From the NCBI GenBank assembly GCA_000435195.1, contig FR880268.1, positions 1 through 31,403 on the forward strand: a DNA stretch of 31,403 nucleotides. Direction: 5' to 3'. Source of the DNA: Clostridium sp. CAG:169. Lineage in GTDB: Bacteria > Bacillota > Clostridia > Oscillospirales > Ruminococcaceae. This document shows positions 30,603-31,403 of the stretch, piece by piece. The translations under genes were made by a program, and so were the position numbers. Position 1 is the first letter of the stretch, and every line of letters begins with the position of its first letter. Below the pieces are notes generated by a model. That model saw nothing but the letters and a program-made list of their open reading frames with translations. It did not search any database and had not been told where the DNA came from.

Positions 30603-31403
30603 ATGAAAAAGGCGTTATCCAAAATGCTTGCCATGATGCTGACAGCAGCTCTTCTGCTGAGCGGCTGCGGCGGTGGCACCACGGCAGAAAAACCTGCTGA
30701 AAACGGCGAAACCACAACAGCACAGGGCGAGGAAAAGAAAGAGGAGTCGAAGGAAGAAGCAAAACCGGAGGAAATCAAGGACCTGGTATTGAGCGGGATT
30801 GCCACTTCGGAGATGGAAACCTTTGATATTCTGTACAGCCAGAATTTCTCGGAGCTGGATATTTTGACCAACCTGCAGGACCCACTGCTGGAAGTTGATA
30901 CCAAAGGTAAAGTAGTCGCTTGTATTGCAGATGAATGGGGAACCGAGGACAACGGTCTGAACTGGAAGTTCCACATCCGCGACGGAGTCAAATGGGTGGA
31001 CATGAACGGCGAAGAAAAAGCCGATGTTACCTCTTACGACTTTGCAACCGGTATGGAGTGGGTATTGAACTATTACAAAAATGATGCTTCCCATACGGCA
31101 CAGCCAAGTGAAATGATTGCCGGTGCAAAAGAATACTATGAGTGGACCAAAACGTTGACCGAAGAAGAAGCATACAAACTGACCGCTGACGAAAACTCCA
31201 AGTTCCAGGAGATGGTCGGCATTAAAACTCCTGACCCAAGCACCATCATCTACACCTGTACAGCACATAAGCCATACTTTGATTCGATGGCAACCTGGGC
31301 AGGTATGTACCCGAGAGCACAGGCAATGATCGATGAACTGGGCGTAGACGGCGTTAAAGCCATGAACAACGAGACCATGTGGTACAACGGATGCTACACC
31401 ATG
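30603..31403 (+). CDS. OppA-like solute-binding lipoprotein, copy 5 (partial)
   Basis: The first 267 residues of a fifth paralogue are present; the gene runs off the right edge. The signal peptide ends in LSGC with C22, followed by a short acidic linker and the N-terminal part of the SBP_bac_5 domain, with FHIRDGVKWVDM and NGCYTM just before the edge. It is most like copy 4 in protein and DNA. ATG 30603 follows AAGGAGG (30587-30593). An 11-codon frame (ATG 30571 to TGA 30604-30606) overlaps this start by ATGA. Confidence 0.93.
   Translation, partial: MKKALSKMLAMMLTAALLLSGCGGGTTAEKPAENGETTTAQGEEKKEESKEEAKPEEIKDLVLSGIATSEMETFDILYSQNFSELDILTNLQDPLLEVDTKGKVVACIADEWGTEDNGLNWKFHIRDGVKWVDMNGEEKADVTSYDFATGMEWVLNYYKNDASHTAQPSEMIAGAKEYYEWTKTLTEEEAYKLTADENSKFQEMVGIKTPDPSTIIYTCTAHKPYFDSMATWAGMYPRAQAMIDELGVDGVKAMNNETMWYNGCYTM

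Larger units (their letters stand above)
21057..31403 (+). repeat. Tandem array of five paralogous binding-protein genes
   Basis: Five diverged copies of one gene lie head to tail with starts at 21057, 23416, 25819, 28209 and 30603, a period of 2359-2403 bases. Gaps between copies are 379, 378, 362 and 363 bases. Each gap holds a terminator, an AT-rich stretch, a TTGACA- or TTGAAA-type promoter, a leader and an AGGAGG site. The last copy runs off the window, so the array may be longer. Confidence 0.95.

Noticed and set aside
21057..31403. Assembly artefact producing repeated copies
   Set aside because: The copies differ clearly in protein sequence, linkers, promoters, leaders and terminators, so they are true paralogues rather than a misassembled single gene.
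1..31403. CRISPR arrays, tRNA/rRNA genes, insertion sequences, prophage genes
   Set aside because: No regular short repeats with spacers, no transposase, integrase or structural phage motifs, and no recognisable stable RNA gene were seen on either strand.

Overview
The window looks like chromosome from an anaerobic, Gram-positive Clostridia-type bacterium. The signs are strong AGGAGG-type ribosome binding sites, near-consensus TTGACA-N17-TATAAT promoters, compact hairpin-plus-T-run terminators, a glycine decarboxylase split into GcvPA/GcvPB, and lipobox lipoproteins. A gut Oscillospirales-like source is plausible but cannot be proved from the sequence. No rRNA, tRNA, insertion sequence, phage gene or CRISPR array was seen.

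Region 1 (1-8562). After the tail of an APH-like phosphotransferase and a bidirectional terminator, the minus strand carries an apparently complete glycine cleavage operon, in transcription order gcvT-gcvH-gcvPA-gcvPB-lplA-lpdA-glyA. It encodes T, H, split P and L proteins, the ligase that lipoylates H protein, and serine hydroxymethyltransferase, so the whole glycine-to-5,10-methylene-THF-to-serine module is in one unit. It starts from a perfect sigma-A promoter and a structured leader that does not match the glycine riboswitch.

Region 2 (8563-11503). A divergent mnmM (YtqB-type tRNA methyltransferase) gene is followed by a secreted protein made of four rhodanese domains in an A-B-A-B arrangement, each with an intact active-site cysteine.

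Region 3 (11504-18906). Two P2-type cation ATPases flank a small HD-domain / peptide deformylase / truncated GNAT-like operon. The first ATPase sits behind a yybP-ykoY (manganese) riboswitch whose P1 stem competes with a terminator. The second has the canonical SERCA-like calcium site residues. The two pumps therefore probably differ in ion choice.

Region 4 (18887-20724). A three-gene operon encodes a small four-helix membrane protein, a LUD-domain protein with a cysteine-rich tail, and a ferritin.

Region 5 (20725-31403, running off the end). Five consecutive paralogous solute-binding lipoproteins of the OppA/SBP_bac_5 family lie head to tail with a period of about 2.4 kb. Each has its own promoter and leader, and each complete copy has its own terminator. 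No permease or ATPase gene lies between them. This array is the most unusual part of the window: a set of diverged, separately transcribed binding proteins that probably feed one or more transporters encoded elsewhere.
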